In this document: positions 18,520 to 27,031 of the stretch, piece by piece
How positions within the stretch are numbered: the first letter of the stretch is position 1
Layout of the letters: each line of letters opens with the position of its first letter
IMG/VR virus record: IMGVR_UViG_3300049825_001003
Coordinates: 1 to 64,000 of that record
Strand: one strand, 5' to 3'
Source of the DNA: a virus
Length of the DNA: 64,000 nt
Made by a program: the position numbers and the translations under genes
Notes under the pieces: model-generated
Seen by the model: only the letters and a program-made list of their open reading frames with translations
What the model was told of the DNA's origin: nothing
Database searches by the model: none

Positions 18520-19049
18520 AGAAGGTTTTGAAGAAAGACAAGGATGTTGAGAAAAAAGAGAAGAAGTGGGTACTCCGGCCTTTGATGATTAGTGCCCTGA
18601 AGAAATTGTTCGTCCGAAGTCCTATGTTCAGGATTATCAAGAAAATGAACAGAAGGCCTAGGACAGTAATCAATAAAGATGGGAGTGACAGTATTGCCTT
18701 GAGATGGGAATACCAATGCAACATTTGCAAAAACTGGTTTCCTGAGAAAATAAAGAAAGAAGCTCAAATCCAAATTGATCATATCGATCCTGTTATAAAT
18801 CCAGAAACTGGGTTTATAAACATCGATGACTGGAGCCAGAGAGAATTTATTGGAGTGGAGTGTTATGACCCTAAGACAGAGAGTGAAGAAATGTTCTATA
18901 CGCGCATCAAGGACAAGCTGCAAATTGCGTGCCTAAAATGCCATGTAGCTAAAAGTATTGAAGAAAATGCTCGCCGAAGAGAAGTAAAGAAACTAAAAGC
19001 TCCTCCAAAAAACACCTTGACTTTGCCAAAGAAAAAGCCTAAGAACTAA
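18516..19049 (+). CDS. HNH endonuclease
   Basis: A 177-residue basic protein. Zinc knuckle pairs CNICKNWF and CLKCHVAKS flank the core IDHIDPVIN, followed by the Asn-rich INIDDW segment: the beta-beta-alpha-metal arrangement of HNH nucleases. Similar stand-alone phage genes are often homing or packaging-associated nucleases. It overlaps the previous gene by ATGA. Confidence 0.83.
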   Translation: MKKVLKKDKDVEKKEKKWVLRPLMISALKKLFVRSPMFRIIKKMNRRPRTVINKDGSDSIALRWEYQCNICKNWFPEKIKKEAQIQIDHIDPVINPETGFINIDDWSQREFIGVECYDPKTESEEMFYTRIKDKLQIACLKCHVAKSIEENARRREVKKLKAPPKNTLTLPKKKPKN

Positions 19050-19076
19050 TATCTCCATTAACTAGAAGGATATTTA

Positions 19077-19634
19077 ATGTACTACGATCGCTGTATCAAG
19101 GTCCCCGTGTACGTAATCTTGAAGAATCTTTCAGTTAAAGAACTGAAAACTGCTTCTGAGAAATTAAAGAAGTTATTCCCGAGGCGTGTTGATTGGCCAG
19201 GAAGTACATTTTTCGAGACTGCAAATAAATTCAAAAGTCGTGGATATGAGCATATTCTAGGTGCGTTCCCCCAGACAATCGACAATGACCTTCTCTTGAG
19301 AATGGCCAATGCTCACTTGGCTGGAGATGGAGGCTCTGCTTCCTTGCAGCCCCAGAATCATTTAGTGCGCAATCTGAACAGGAACGTACCTACTCAGTTT
19401 GACTACCAGGCAATATTCGACCGATTCTTGGAGTGCTGTACTGATGAGAGTATTTGCTTTTCTATGAAGACAGGAGGATGCACTGGCTTCTGGGGCATTG
19501 GAGAACCTACTCATTTCGACATTTATCGAATTGCTGAACAAGTAATCACAATTGGCCATGGTGAAGATTGCAGTGTGAATCTAGATGGTAAAGATATTAG
19601 CAAAGTGTTAGATGTTGTTTTCCCCCAAGCCTAA
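19077..19634 (+). CDS. Unrecognised protein
   Basis: A 185-residue soluble protein, ribosome site AAGGA before the ATG. Contains a Gly/His-rich centre (HLAGDGGSA) and C-terminal FWGIGEPTHFDIYRIAEQ. No family recognised. Confidence 0.7.
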   Translation: MYYDRCIKVPVYVILKNLSVKELKTASEKLKKLFPRRVDWPGSTFFETANKFKSRGYEHILGAFPQTIDNDLLLRMANAHLAGDGGSASLQPQNHLVRNLNRNVPTQFDYQAIFDRFLECCTDESICFSMKTGGCTGFWGIGEPTHFDIYRIAEQVITIGHGEDCSVNLDGKDISKVLDVVFPQA

Positions 19635-19643
19635 GGACTCCAC

Positions 19644-20438
19644 ATGACAGATAATAATTTTTCTCACATAACTATGACGCCTAAAGCCACTCCTCTTAAG
19701 GAGATTCAGGCTGCAAATCCTAGAGTAAAATTCACTTCTTCTAATGTAGTTACTGAAGAATGGGAAGGATTCCTCTGGAACGAAGGAGAAGCTCCTCTCT
19801 GTTTAGAAAAAATAGCAGAATCTCATGAGAAGTGGGTTAATAAAAAAACGCCGCACTTCACAGAACTTCGACTGCCTGAGGATGTAGTTCTAACAACCGG
19901 CATTACGCTCCAAGAAGCTCTGGATGCTCACAAGAGATGGTTATCTAACCCTCGAACTGGCGCTCGGTTTGTATATGGGGGCGACTTATCAGGAATCAAC
20001 TTGCGCAACTTGAATCTGTCAAAATCAGTACTGGCCGGTGCTGTCCTGTCAGAATCCGATCTCTCTTATACTGACTTTTCTAATGCGACAATGACAGATT
20101 CAGACTTAGTCAGAGCAGTCATTCGCAATACTAATTTTCAGGCAGCTAGCTTACGTTTTGCAAATATGGCTGGAGCAGATGCTTCCTATGCAATTTTCTC
20201 ATTTGCTAAATTAGACCATGCAAATATGTTTAAGGTAAATCTAGGCAGTGCTATTTTCGGAGGCACCTCAATGGAAGGCACTGACCTCCTAGAAGCTTCT
20301 CTCTCAAGCACTCAGTTTAACTACGTAGATTTGAGACTAACTTGCATTTCCGGAGCTGAAATCTTCACCACTACGTCATTTACAGGCTCTCTTATGAGGG
20401 ATTCTTTATTCATAGTTCTTCAGAAATTAAACAGCTAA
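19644..20438 (+). CDS. Pentapeptide-repeat protein
   Basis: A 264-residue protein whose residues about 110-255 are A(D/N)LXX-type pentapeptide repeats (DLSGINLRNLNLS..., ADASY, AKLDHANMF, TDLLEAS). These form a right-handed quadrilateral beta helix. Some family members mimic DNA and bind gyrase (Qnr/MfpA type), which would be useful to a replicating phage, but that is only one possibility. The N-terminal 90 residues are a separate charged domain. Confidence 0.85.
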   Translation: MTDNNFSHITMTPKATPLKEIQAANPRVKFTSSNVVTEEWEGFLWNEGEAPLCLEKIAESHEKWVNKKTPHFTELRLPEDVVLTTGITLQEALDAHKRWLSNPRTGARFVYGGDLSGINLRNLNLSKSVLAGAVLSESDLSYTDFSNATMTDSDLVRAVIRNTNFQAASLRFANMAGADASYAIFSFAKLDHANMFKVNLGSAIFGGTSMEGTDLLEASLSSTQFNYVDLRLTCISGAEIFTTTSFTGSLMRDSLFIVLQKLNS

Positions 20439-20458
20439 AAAAAGAATCGCAAATCCCC

Positions 20459-20485
20459 TAAAGTTCTTCTTTTTTCTTCCGATAA
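20459..20485 (+). promoter_or_regulatory. Sigma-28-like promoter P3
   Basis: TAAAGTTC-N11-TCCGATAA, followed by GTCAAATAGG, a downstream sequence that recurs at other sites. It lies 37 bases before the gene at 20522, in an 83-base gap. Confidence 0.82.
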
Positions 20486-20521
20486 GTCAAATAGGCACTA
20501 ACAATTCGCCGGGAGGCATTC

Positions 20522-21391
20522 ATGTCAGAGAAGTCGATTCATAAGTTTGTTCATGAGGGTTACGGGACTAAAGTAAAAATTACTACTAATGATGTAAGTC
20601 TGAGTAGTATTTTGGAAACATTCACTCATTACCTCAAGGCCTGTGGCTTCGGGATGGATGGACGTTCTGTTGAGGCCGTCTTAGATGAGCCTGAACAAGT
20701 CCCCTATTCAACTCCTTCAGTAAGAGATGCTATTTCTCTTCTTGAGGACGTAGAAACTCCTGACAGTCTTTCTGACTATCACCAAGAAATGCTTCTTGAT
20801 GAAGTTACTAGATTATTTAACGGCAGTGGTGAAAATGACACTCACCGATTATTGGCAGCATTACTGAATCACAGAAGCGCTTCTTTAGAAGCGGTGGTTA
20901 AGTTACGTGACGACCTTGGAGTCATAATCAACAGCTGGCCTGGTGATGAGAATGAAAAGGTGCAGCAAGAAGAACGCCCTATCGATCAAGTGCGCAACGC
21001 TCTAACCGAGGAAGAACTTGAAGAGTTAATTGAAAAAGCTAGAAGTAAGCATGTACCAGTAAGACTTGGAGGAGTAACTGCCTCCGACAAACATTCATTC
21101 TCCTGGAATGGTGAAAAAGCCCCAACTACTGAACAGCTTAATTTAATTGTCAAAGGGTGGCTTGTTGAAAATCGTACAAAAACTACAGAGAATGATTTTC
21201 TTTCAGGGGCATACAGTATAGAACCAGTGGAAAGTTTCACTATTCCTAAAACTGCTTTTTCGACGAAAAGTGAGCCTAGCGATGAGTGTCCATTGACTTG
21301 GAACGAATTTAGGTTGACAGAAGAAGAAATAGAAGCTAAAAAAGCAAAGTCTGATTCGGACAATTTTTTCAGCCCACAATGTAAGTTGTGA
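20522..21391 (+). CDS. Unrecognised acidic protein
   Basis: A 289-residue, acidic protein with ribosome site GGGAGG. N-terminal YGTKVKITTNDVSLSSILETFTHYL is a compact alpha/beta segment; the rest is helical and charged with low-complexity ends. First gene behind promoter P3. Function unknown. Confidence 0.75.
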   Translation: MSEKSIHKFVHEGYGTKVKITTNDVSLSSILETFTHYLKACGFGMDGRSVEAVLDEPEQVPYSTPSVRDAISLLEDVETPDSLSDYHQEMLLDEVTRLFNGSGENDTHRLLAALLNHRSASLEAVVKLRDDLGVIINSWPGDENEKVQQEERPIDQVRNALTEEELEELIEKARSKHVPVRLGGVTASDKHSFSWNGEKAPTTEQLNLIVKGWLVENRTKTTENDFLSGAYSIEPVESFTIPKTAFSTKSEPSDECPLTWNEFRLTEEEIEAKKAKSDSDNFFSPQCKL

Positions 21392-21409
21392 TTTTACAAA
21401 GGAGTTCTT

Positions 21410-21445
21410 GTGAGTAGTAATCTGATGAGCGGTTCTCCAAAATGA
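21410..21445 (+). CDS. Leader mini-ORF (11 residues) coupled to the fusion gene
   Basis: A strong ribosome site AAAGGAG precedes GTG, and the 11-codon frame (MSSNLMSGSPK) ends in TGA that overlaps the ATG of the next gene. The large gene has no good ribosome site of its own, so its translation probably depends on this leader. The same arrangement precedes the homing endonuclease at 34839. Confidence 0.5.
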   Translation: MSSNLMSGSPK

Positions 21446-23448
21446 CCAACAGTTCAAAGGCTAAACGCTTATCAGAAATGCTGGATAGGATGGAGGAGAA
21501 GGTTAGGAAGATTAACCCAGATATCTCTCTAGATAGAAGTACTTACATAAAACAGAAAGATCTGTGCCGCTGGATAGATTCTAAAGTAGGTGAATTTTAT
21601 CGCACTCCTAATTCAGTTATCAACGGGTCTGCATTCCATCCCGACACTTTACAAGACAGAAAAAAAGCAACTTCTCTGGCAAAGTTTGGCACTGAAAACC
21701 CCGCACAAAGCGAAGAGATTATTCGCAAGATAAAAGAAACTATCTGTAAAAAGTATGGAGAGGGTGGCCATATGAAAAATAGTGACGTCGTGAACAGATA
21801 TAAAGATACAATGAACGAACGGTATGGTGTTGATTATCCTGCACAAAACCAAACCATTCTTAAAAAACAATGGTCCACAAATCTAGAGCGATACGGCCAC
21901 AGGAGCTCCTTAGGGAATTCCGATGTTGTGCAAAAGGTGCGTGACACAAATCTCGAGCGGCACGGTTTTAGTTTTCCTGTCCAGAACATCGAGATTAAGG
22001 AAAAAATGCAGAAAACTAATCTAGAGAAATACGGGACTAGATACCCAATTCTGAATCCAGATGTCATGAAGAAGATAAAGGAGACAAATATAGAAAGGTT
22101 CGGGATGGAATACGCCGTAGCCTCCCCCCCAGTGAGAGCCAAGATAGAAAAATCTCACATTGAGAGAACAGGCTTCAAAAACTCCCTCCAGAATCCTGCT
22201 ATAAGGGAAGCTATAAAGAAAACGATGCTCAGCAGGTATGGATCCGAGCATCCGGGTGGAAGCCACGCAATCCAACAGAAGATTCATCAAAAACAAAAAA
22301 ACACCGGGCCTGAAGTCTACGTAAAGAAGTTTCTTGTTAATGCCGGAATTGATGTGCGAGACCAGGTTTTCTTGAATGGAAAAATGTGGGATTTAGGAAT
22401 TTTCAAAAACAATCAGCTCGATCTTATAATTGAAATAGACGGTGAGTTCCACCACTCGCTTATTTCCGATCCTTACTCTCTCAAGAATCAATTCGTCCCT
22501 GATGATACTCGATATTCACGACTTCCTGAGAATGTAAAATTCTTGGCAATAGACTCACAGAAAGTGAAGAAGTCGTTTCCAGAAATATCTCGTTTGTTGA
22601 ATATGGACTGCTCCGATCAGGTGAATGAGATAGTCACATCCTTAACAGGCAGCCCCTTCCCATTTCCTGCTTATGATTCAAAAAGGATGGCCAAGGACTG
22701 GACAAACCTGTGCAAAATGAAACCAATAGATAAATTCAATAACAAGCTTATGCCTGCTAATTCATTAGTCACTAATTTTCATAAGTCCATTTATTTTTCC
22801 AAGGTAGGTAAAAACCCCAGCCCCGCTGAAGCGTGGAGCGATAAAAAACTACTGAAGAAATGTATTGAGAATAGATTTCTATATGCATCCTCGCTTTCAA
22901 GCCAAACTATAGCCAGAGGTTTCGAAAGGAGCAAGATTGCTCCTAGAGTTACAGTGTTTCAGCCATATCTAGCTAGATGGCTATTGCAAACTTACACACC
23001 TGAAGCAAAAATAGTCACAGATCCGTTTTCTGGATTCTCAGGAAGAATGCTGGGAGCTGCCAGTCTGGGCATGCACTATTACGGTTCTGATATTAGATGT
23101 GAAGTAATTGAAGAAAGCCAAAAGATTTCTGATTTTCTAAAATTAGAGAATATTTTTCTCTCACAGGTGTCCAGTGAGGCGGCGGTGTTGCCTGATGCCG
23201 ACACTCTGCTGACTTGCCCACCTTATGGGAATAAGGAAGTTTGGTTTCATGGTCAAGATTGCATGTCTGCAGACGATTACATAGACCAATGTTTGTCTAG
23301 GTTCAAGGCTAAAACTTATATTTTTGTTATTGACAAGACTGTGAAGTACAACGATTTTATAAGACTGTCAATTGACAGAACAAGTCATATAAGTTCAAGT
23401 TCTAAAGAATTAGTTGTTGTGATTGAACCTTGTGAGAAAAAAAATTAA
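21442..23448 (+). CDS. Fusion: 23-residue repeats + Vsr-like nuclease + DNA methyltransferase
   Basis: A 668-residue three-module protein. Residues 77-283 are nine uninterrupted 23-residue repeats of the type TNLERYG...P.QNP.I..KIKE, presumably DNA-binding. Residues about 290-395 resemble a Vsr/PD-(D/E)XK nuclease: an early Glu (TGPEVYVKKFL) and the core MWDLGIFK...LIIEIDGEFHH. Residues about 515-660 are a SAM-dependent amino-methyltransferase: motif I DPFSGFSGRMLGAASLG and catalytic motif LTCPPYGN. Nuclease plus methylase on one chain suggests a self-protecting restriction or homing enzyme. The nuclease architecture is shared with the Hef-like protein at 34839, which lacks the methylase. It may be mobile DNA inserted upstream of the ssDNA-binding gene. 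Confidence 0.85.
   Translation: MTNSSKAKRLSEMLDRMEEKVRKINPDISLDRSTYIKQKDLCRWIDSKVGEFYRTPNSVINGSAFHPDTLQDRKKATSLAKFGTENPAQSEEIIRKIKETICKKYGEGGHMKNSDVVNRYKDTMNERYGVDYPAQNQTILKKQWSTNLERYGHRSSLGNSDVVQKVRDTNLERHGFSFPVQNIEIKEKMQKTNLEKYGTRYPILNPDVMKKIKETNIERFGMEYAVASPPVRAKIEKSHIERTGFKNSLQNPAIREAIKKTMLSRYGSEHPGGSHAIQQKIHQKQKNTGPEVYVKKFLVNAGIDVRDQVFLNGKMWDLGIFKNNQLDLIIEIDGEFHHSLISDPYSLKNQFVPDDTRYSRLPENVKFLAIDSQKVKKSFPEISRLLNMDCSDQVNEIVTSLTGSPFPFPAYDSKRMAKDWTNLCKMKPIDKFNNKLMPANSLVTNFHKSIYFSKVGKNPSPAEAWSDKKLLKKCIENRFLYASSLSSQTIARGFERSKIAPRVTVFQPYLARWLLQTYTPEAKIVTDPFSGFSGRMLGAASLGMHYYGSDIRCEVIEESQKISDFLKLENIFLSQVSSEAAVLPDADTLLTCPPYGNKEVWFHGQDCMSADDYIDQCLSRFKAKTYIFVIDKTVKYNDFIRLSIDRTSHISSSSKELVVVIEPCEKKN
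21670..22290 (+). repeat. Nine tandem 69-base coding repeats (23 residues each)
   Basis: The repeat unit is conserved at T-N-L-E-R/K-Y-G at the start and K-I-K at the end, with variable centres (positions 8-16). The register is exact over all nine copies at protein level. DNA identity between copies is low, so the array is old or under diversifying selection. Confidence 0.88.
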
Positions 23449-23458
23449 AAAAAAGACT

Positions 23459-23485
23459 TGACTTTTGATAATAAAAAGCCGAAAA
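23459..23485 (+). promoter_or_regulatory. Possible diverged promoter before the ssDNA-binding gene
   Basis: The 129-base gap holds TTGACTTTT, 12 bases, then GCCGAAAAG and a downstream GCTATAGG that resembles the tails of the sigma-28-like sites. The -35 part matches the pattern poorly (5 of 8), and TTGACT also suggests a sigma-70 -35. The long untranslated leader that would follow (about 90 bases) has no strong hairpin. Confidence 0.4.
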
Positions 23486-23577
23486 GAGCTATAGGAGAGG
23501 AACTGATTAATAACAGAGGACTGTTGAGAATTAAGAAATATTTTTTTACAAACGCATAATAGCAAAGGAAATAGATT

Positions 23578-24582
23578 ATGCAAAGCCCTTTAGATTTGAT
23601 AGATGGTGATGTGGATTATGACAGAGCTGGCCAATCGGCAGGCAGCTTCAGGTCGGCAATATTGCGCCTACCGAAAGCCGGTGAAGTATTAATCGGGAAG
23701 TTTGTTGTTATACCTGATGGCTCTAGACGTCCGTACCTTCCGGCACCCTATTACGATTTTATGGTTGGGGATGACCCTACAAAAGATGGTCGTTCTCACT
23801 TCTCTCTCAAAATGGTCCAGGCAGATTGTCCGAAAGACGCTGTCTACTGGGCTCAGATGAAAGCTCGTAAAAAGCTTAAAGAAGAAGGAAAGCAAGACAC
23901 ACGTGAATATAAACGCGCCGAGGCGTTGATTGCCGCGAATCGTCCTAAGACAGGGGCCCTTCTCTTGTTTGTCGAGAAAGGACAGAAGACTGTAAAACCT
24001 CTCTTCATAAAAGAGCAAATGATTCAAGAACTTTTCGGTGTTAAAGACCACTGGCAAAAACCTGACTCTCCTGGTCTTTTCCGGAAGCTGAAAGAAGAAG
24101 GTCATTCTCCTTATGACATGCGCAGCTCCACCGGATGGATCAAGCTCTATAAGTCGGGCAGTGGCAAAGACACTAAGTTTAATGCAGAGCTTGATCAGCA
24201 CTCTACCGAAGCAGTGATCAATGGCAAAACTGTGAAAGTTCGTGCTCCTACTGAACATGAAGTTGACCCTGCAATTATCGAAATGATAAAAGGAGGCAAA
24301 CTTCCTGACCTCATCACTTTAGCCTCAGACCCTAAAGAAATGTGGACAAATGATGAGTGTGAAGATTATGCAAAAAATCTCACTATTCCTGACAGGTTCA
24401 AGAAGAACAGTAAAGCTGCTGCAGTTGTGCGTTCATCTCCTGTAGCTGAAGAGAATGACTTGCTCTCTGGTGACTATGCAGATGCTGCTGACGAGGTTAC
24501 TCAGGCTGTAGTTGCCCCTAAAGCAAAGGCAGCTCCTGTACAGAAAGTCTCGAGCAGTGATGATTTCGACGATTTATTTTAA
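23578..24582 (+). CDS. Single-stranded DNA-binding protein (gp32-like)
   Basis: A 334-residue protein with the layout of T4-type gp32: basic N-terminus and core (FRSAILRLPKAGEVLIGKF), a KARKKLKEE stretch and FVEKGQKTVKPLFI. It ends with an Ala/Pro-rich linker and the acidic, aromatic-ended tail SSSDDFDDLF, typical of ssDNA-binding proteins that recruit partners. It would coat replication and recombination intermediates and act with the products of 24593 (UvsY-like) and 36540 (UvsX-like). Confidence 0.8.
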   Translation: MQSPLDLIDGDVDYDRAGQSAGSFRSAILRLPKAGEVLIGKFVVIPDGSRRPYLPAPYYDFMVGDDPTKDGRSHFSLKMVQADCPKDAVYWAQMKARKKLKEEGKQDTREYKRAEALIAANRPKTGALLLFVEKGQKTVKPLFIKEQMIQELFGVKDHWQKPDSPGLFRKLKEEGHSPYDMRSSTGWIKLYKSGSGKDTKFNAELDQHSTEAVINGKTVKVRAPTEHEVDPAIIEMIKGGKLPDLITLASDPKEMWTNDECEDYAKNLTIPDRFKKNSKAAAVVRSSPVAEENDLLSGDYADAADEVTQAVVAPKAKAAPVQKVSSSDDFDDLF

Positions 24583-24592
24583 GGAAAACTAA

Positions 24593-25144
24593 ATGACTGA
24601 CGTGTTGGAATCTATCTTGTCGGGAAATTTCGAGGACTCTGGGAAGCCAGTAGGACGCAGCAATTTCTTTGACATTACAAAGTCACCAGTCACCCCACAG
24701 CACATTCAGATGCTAGCCCCTTACCTTGCAGCTATTTCCGACATGGAAACTGCCAATGAGGGGAATGCACCTGGGCTACTTGTCAAGCTTTCCAAGGGCT
24801 TGGAATTAGCATCTTCTGCTTGCGCTTCGGCCACTTTTCATTACAATAAGGCCAAGTCGAAGCTGAAGAAAATTCAAGGCATCTTCTTTCTCGAGCGATT
24901 TTATGAGTATGTTAAAGAACAGGAGGCTTTAGGAATCAAAATCAAGGAGACTGATTCGTCTCGAGAGCATTACGTTAACACCAGGGATGAAGTAATTACT
25001 GCATCTGCTGAGGTTGCCTACTACGAAGCTGTACAAGAGCAACTGTCCGGAATGAAAATGACGCTCACCATGGCGATCTCCGGTACAAAAGCAATTGTTT
25101 ATAGCGCCCGTCATTCTGACAGTCTCTCATCTTTTTCAAGCTAA
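24593..25144 (+). CDS. UvsY-like recombination mediator (tentative)
   Basis: A 183-residue, mostly helical protein directly after the ssDNA-binding gene. The central part (residues about 85-160: YNKAKSKLKKIQG, FLERFYEYVKEQ, then EHYVNTRDEV) has the pattern of T4 UvsY-type mediators, which load UvsX onto gp32-coated DNA. Sequence similarity is weak by eye; the call rests on pattern plus neighbourhood. It could instead be a helicase loader. Confidence 0.55.
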   Translation: MTDVLESILSGNFEDSGKPVGRSNFFDITKSPVTPQHIQMLAPYLAAISDMETANEGNAPGLLVKLSKGLELASSACASATFHYNKAKSKLKKIQGIFFLERFYEYVKEQEALGIKIKETDSSREHYVNTRDEVITASAEVAYYEAVQEQLSGMKMTLTMAISGTKAIVYSARHSDSLSSFSS

Positions 25145-25155
25145 GGAACTTTTCA

Positions 25156-26040
25156 ATGAACTTTAAGAAACTCGCTTTAGGTTTGGTTACTGTTGTCCTC
25201 TCTTTGACTTCAGCAGTTGGCTTTGCAGTGCCTATGAAAGCACAGTATGCAAAATCTAAGCCTACGACATCAGTCGAATATGATGTGAACAACACAGTCA
25301 CATTGCGTGGCGTCATCAACTCTGCAAGCGTGTCTAAGGCTGTAGAAGGCATTGCTTTGTCTAAAAGTGATGAAGTCTACTTGTTCATCCAGAGCCCAGG
25401 AGGATCGATTATTGATGGAATGACTTTGGTCAATTTCATTCGCTCTACAGACAAGAAAGTTATCTGCGTTGCTGACATTGCAATCTCGATGGCATTCGTG
25501 ATTTTACAATCGTGCGACGAGCGATTGAGTACAGCAAACTCCATCACTATGCAGCACCACGCAAGCTTTGGGGCTCAACGTGGTGAGTCTCCTAACGTTG
25601 TGAACTTTGTAAACTTCTTGTTAAAGATGGACAAAGAGTTAGACATCGCTCAAGCTGCGCGCATTGGCATCACAGTCGAGAAATTCCAGAAGAACATTGA
25701 CCGTGACTGGTGGTTGTTTGGCTCAGACGTTTCTAAAGAAAATGTTACTGACCGGACCGTAACTGCTGTTTGTAGCCGAAAACTCCTTGAGTCCACAGTT
25801 ACCGAGAAGATCTCTGTGATGGGAGGCTTGTTTGAGGTGACCTTGACTTGGAGTGGATGTCCTGAAATCTTGGACCCTAAGAGTATTGAAATTACTAAGG
25901 AATTTACTAATCAGTTCGGGTACCGTGAGCGAGTGGCTGTAACTGGTGAAACACGTGTGAATATCGAACAAGAGTTATTGGCACGTCGATTCGTAAGCGC
26001 GAAGCTTGGCTTCGGTGAGCAACTCACAGTAGCTCCTTAA
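25156..26040 (+). CDS. Exported ClpP-like serine protease
   Basis: A 294-residue protein with a Sec signal peptide (residues 1-28, KKLALGLVTVVLSLTSAVGFA) followed by a ClpP/SppA crotonase-fold domain. Visible: IQSPGGSIIDGM (oxyanion-loop motif, about residue 78), the nucleophile region IAISMAFV (Ser about 113) and TMQHHASFG with the catalytic His (about 134-138). An Asp in RDWWLFGSD is a candidate third residue. The C-terminal 80 residues are a beta-rich extension not found in ClpP. Phage ClpP-like enzymes are normally cytoplasmic prohead proteases; this one is predicted to be periplasmic. Ribosome site AAGGAAC. Confidence 0.82.
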   Translation: MNFKKLALGLVTVVLSLTSAVGFAVPMKAQYAKSKPTTSVEYDVNNTVTLRGVINSASVSKAVEGIALSKSDEVYLFIQSPGGSIIDGMTLVNFIRSTDKKVICVADIAISMAFVILQSCDERLSTANSITMQHHASFGAQRGESPNVVNFVNFLLKMDKELDIAQAARIGITVEKFQKNIDRDWWLFGSDVSKENVTDRTVTAVCSRKLLESTVTEKISVMGGLFEVTLTWSGCPEILDPKSIEITKEFTNQFGYRERVAVTGETRVNIEQELLARRFVSAKLGFGEQLTVAP

Positions 26041-26065
26041 GGGAATCTGGACTAGAATTTGACTT

Positions 26066-26088
26066 AAAGGCCTTCAGGGCCTTTTTTC
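26066..26088 (+). terminator. Intrinsic terminator after the ClpP-like gene
   Basis: Stem AAAGGCC/GGCCTTT with loop TTCAG followed by a T-rich run. It ends the ssDNA-binding/UvsY-like/protease transcript. Confidence 0.87.
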
Positions 26089-26105
26089 TTTTTAAGGAGC
26101 TTTTC

Positions 26106-26762
26106 ATGTTTGAAATAACATTGATGCCAAGTGGAATTGTCTGTGTTAGGTCAGATGCGGACGACCGAGTTTCTAGAGCTTTTAAGAGGGTTCAGGAGTA
26201 CTACGAAAATCCTGTCATGGCTGGAAGGCTGGACATTACTAGAAAGGACATTGATGCCTGGTGGGCTGATATTTCGGAAACTCCATATGAAGAGTACTGG
26301 GGAGGCTTTAACATTCCTGGCTCTGTGTGGAAATCCTTTCAGGAAAACTACCCAGAGAAGAACATGAGCTTAATAGAAAAAGTACTGTTCTTGGAAGTTA
26401 GAATCCGCTGTCTCGAACCTTCCTACGTCATAGGCGTAAATGGACTGGGACTGAACGATGGGCAGGTTGAGGAACTTCTGAACCACGAACTTTCCCACGC
26501 TCTTTTTTCTGTCAATAGTGATTATCGGGAAGCAGCTCTGGCATTAATCGCTTCAAGCGAGCCTGAAGTTCTGGATGTTTTAGTCCCAGTCCGGTCAGAT
26601 TTAATCGCAATGGGGTATGGTTCTGAAGTTCTGGATGATGAGATCGTTGCCTATCTAGCTACAGGTGGTATAGAGATGGTCTCGAACAATGAAGAGTATC
26701 GACATATACTAGAACCTTTATCTGCTCAACTAGCTGAATTATTTCAGAAAACTATTTCTTAG
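26106..26762 (+). CDS. HExxH zinc metallopeptidase-like protein
   Basis: A 218-residue protein without a signal peptide. The zinc-binding helix NHELSHALF lies at about residues 126-134, and a later DDEIVAYLA (about 178) offers an acidic third ligand as in gluzincins. N-terminal half has WWADI and YWGGF aromatic stretches. Substrate unknown. Good AAGGAG site; it begins right after the terminator, so it probably depends on read-through or an undetected promoter. Confidence 0.72.
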   Translation: MFEITLMPSGIVCVRSDADDRVSRAFKRVQEYYENPVMAGRLDITRKDIDAWWADISETPYEEYWGGFNIPGSVWKSFQENYPEKNMSLIEKVLFLEVRIRCLEPSYVIGVNGLGLNDGQVEELLNHELSHALFSVNSDYREAALALIASSEPEVLDVLVPVRSDLIAMGYGSEVLDDEIVAYLATGGIEMVSNNEEYRHILEPLSAQLAELFQKTIS

Positions 26763-26782
26763 AAAAACCTGCCAAGAACCTC

Positions 26783-26809
26783 TTAAGTTTTCTCAAAACA
26801 CTCCGATAA
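26783..26809 (+). promoter_or_regulatory. Sigma-28-like promoter P4
   Basis: TTAAGTTT-N11-TCCGATAA followed by GTAAAATAGGC, nearly identical to the downstream part of the site at 40095. First site of the accessory gene region; the gene at 26854 follows. Confidence 0.8.
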
Positions 26810-26853
26810 GTAAAATAGGCTTTTCAGTAATAGACCTAACAAGGAGATTGATT

Positions 26854-27009
26854 ATGGCTGCGTTAACGTTATTTTTTGTTGCTCTTGTAACTCTAGGGCT
26901 CGGGATTGTCTTCGGGATTGTAGTTTGTGTTATTGAGGCAGTACTGGAACAGAAAAACGTCGAGCAAGAAAGAACCTGTAATAAGCTAATTAATTCACAT
27001 CATGACTAG
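26854..27009 (+). CDS. Small single-span membrane protein, 51 residues
   Basis: ATG with AAGGAG eight bases upstream. Residues 3-30 (ALTLFFVALVTLGLGIVFGI) form one hydrophobic span, followed by a short charged tail (EQKNVEQERTCNK). First gene behind P4. Could act in the inner membrane (exclusion, holin-like); not determinable. Confidence 0.75.
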   Translation: MAALTLFFVALVTLGLGIVFGIVVCVIEAVLEQKNVEQERTCNKLINSHHD

Positions 27010-27031
27010 AACAAATATAAAACAAGGAGAC

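Noticed and set aside
18378-18923. 181-codon minus-strand frame across the polymerase fragment and HNH genes
   Set aside because: Antisense to two genes with recognisable domains; no start signal.
23689-24258. Long open frame (189 codons) on the minus strand opposite the ssDNA-binding gene
   Set aside because: It has no ribosome site, unnatural composition (Phe/Arg/Cys-rich) and lies fully antisense to a gene with clear gp32-like features.
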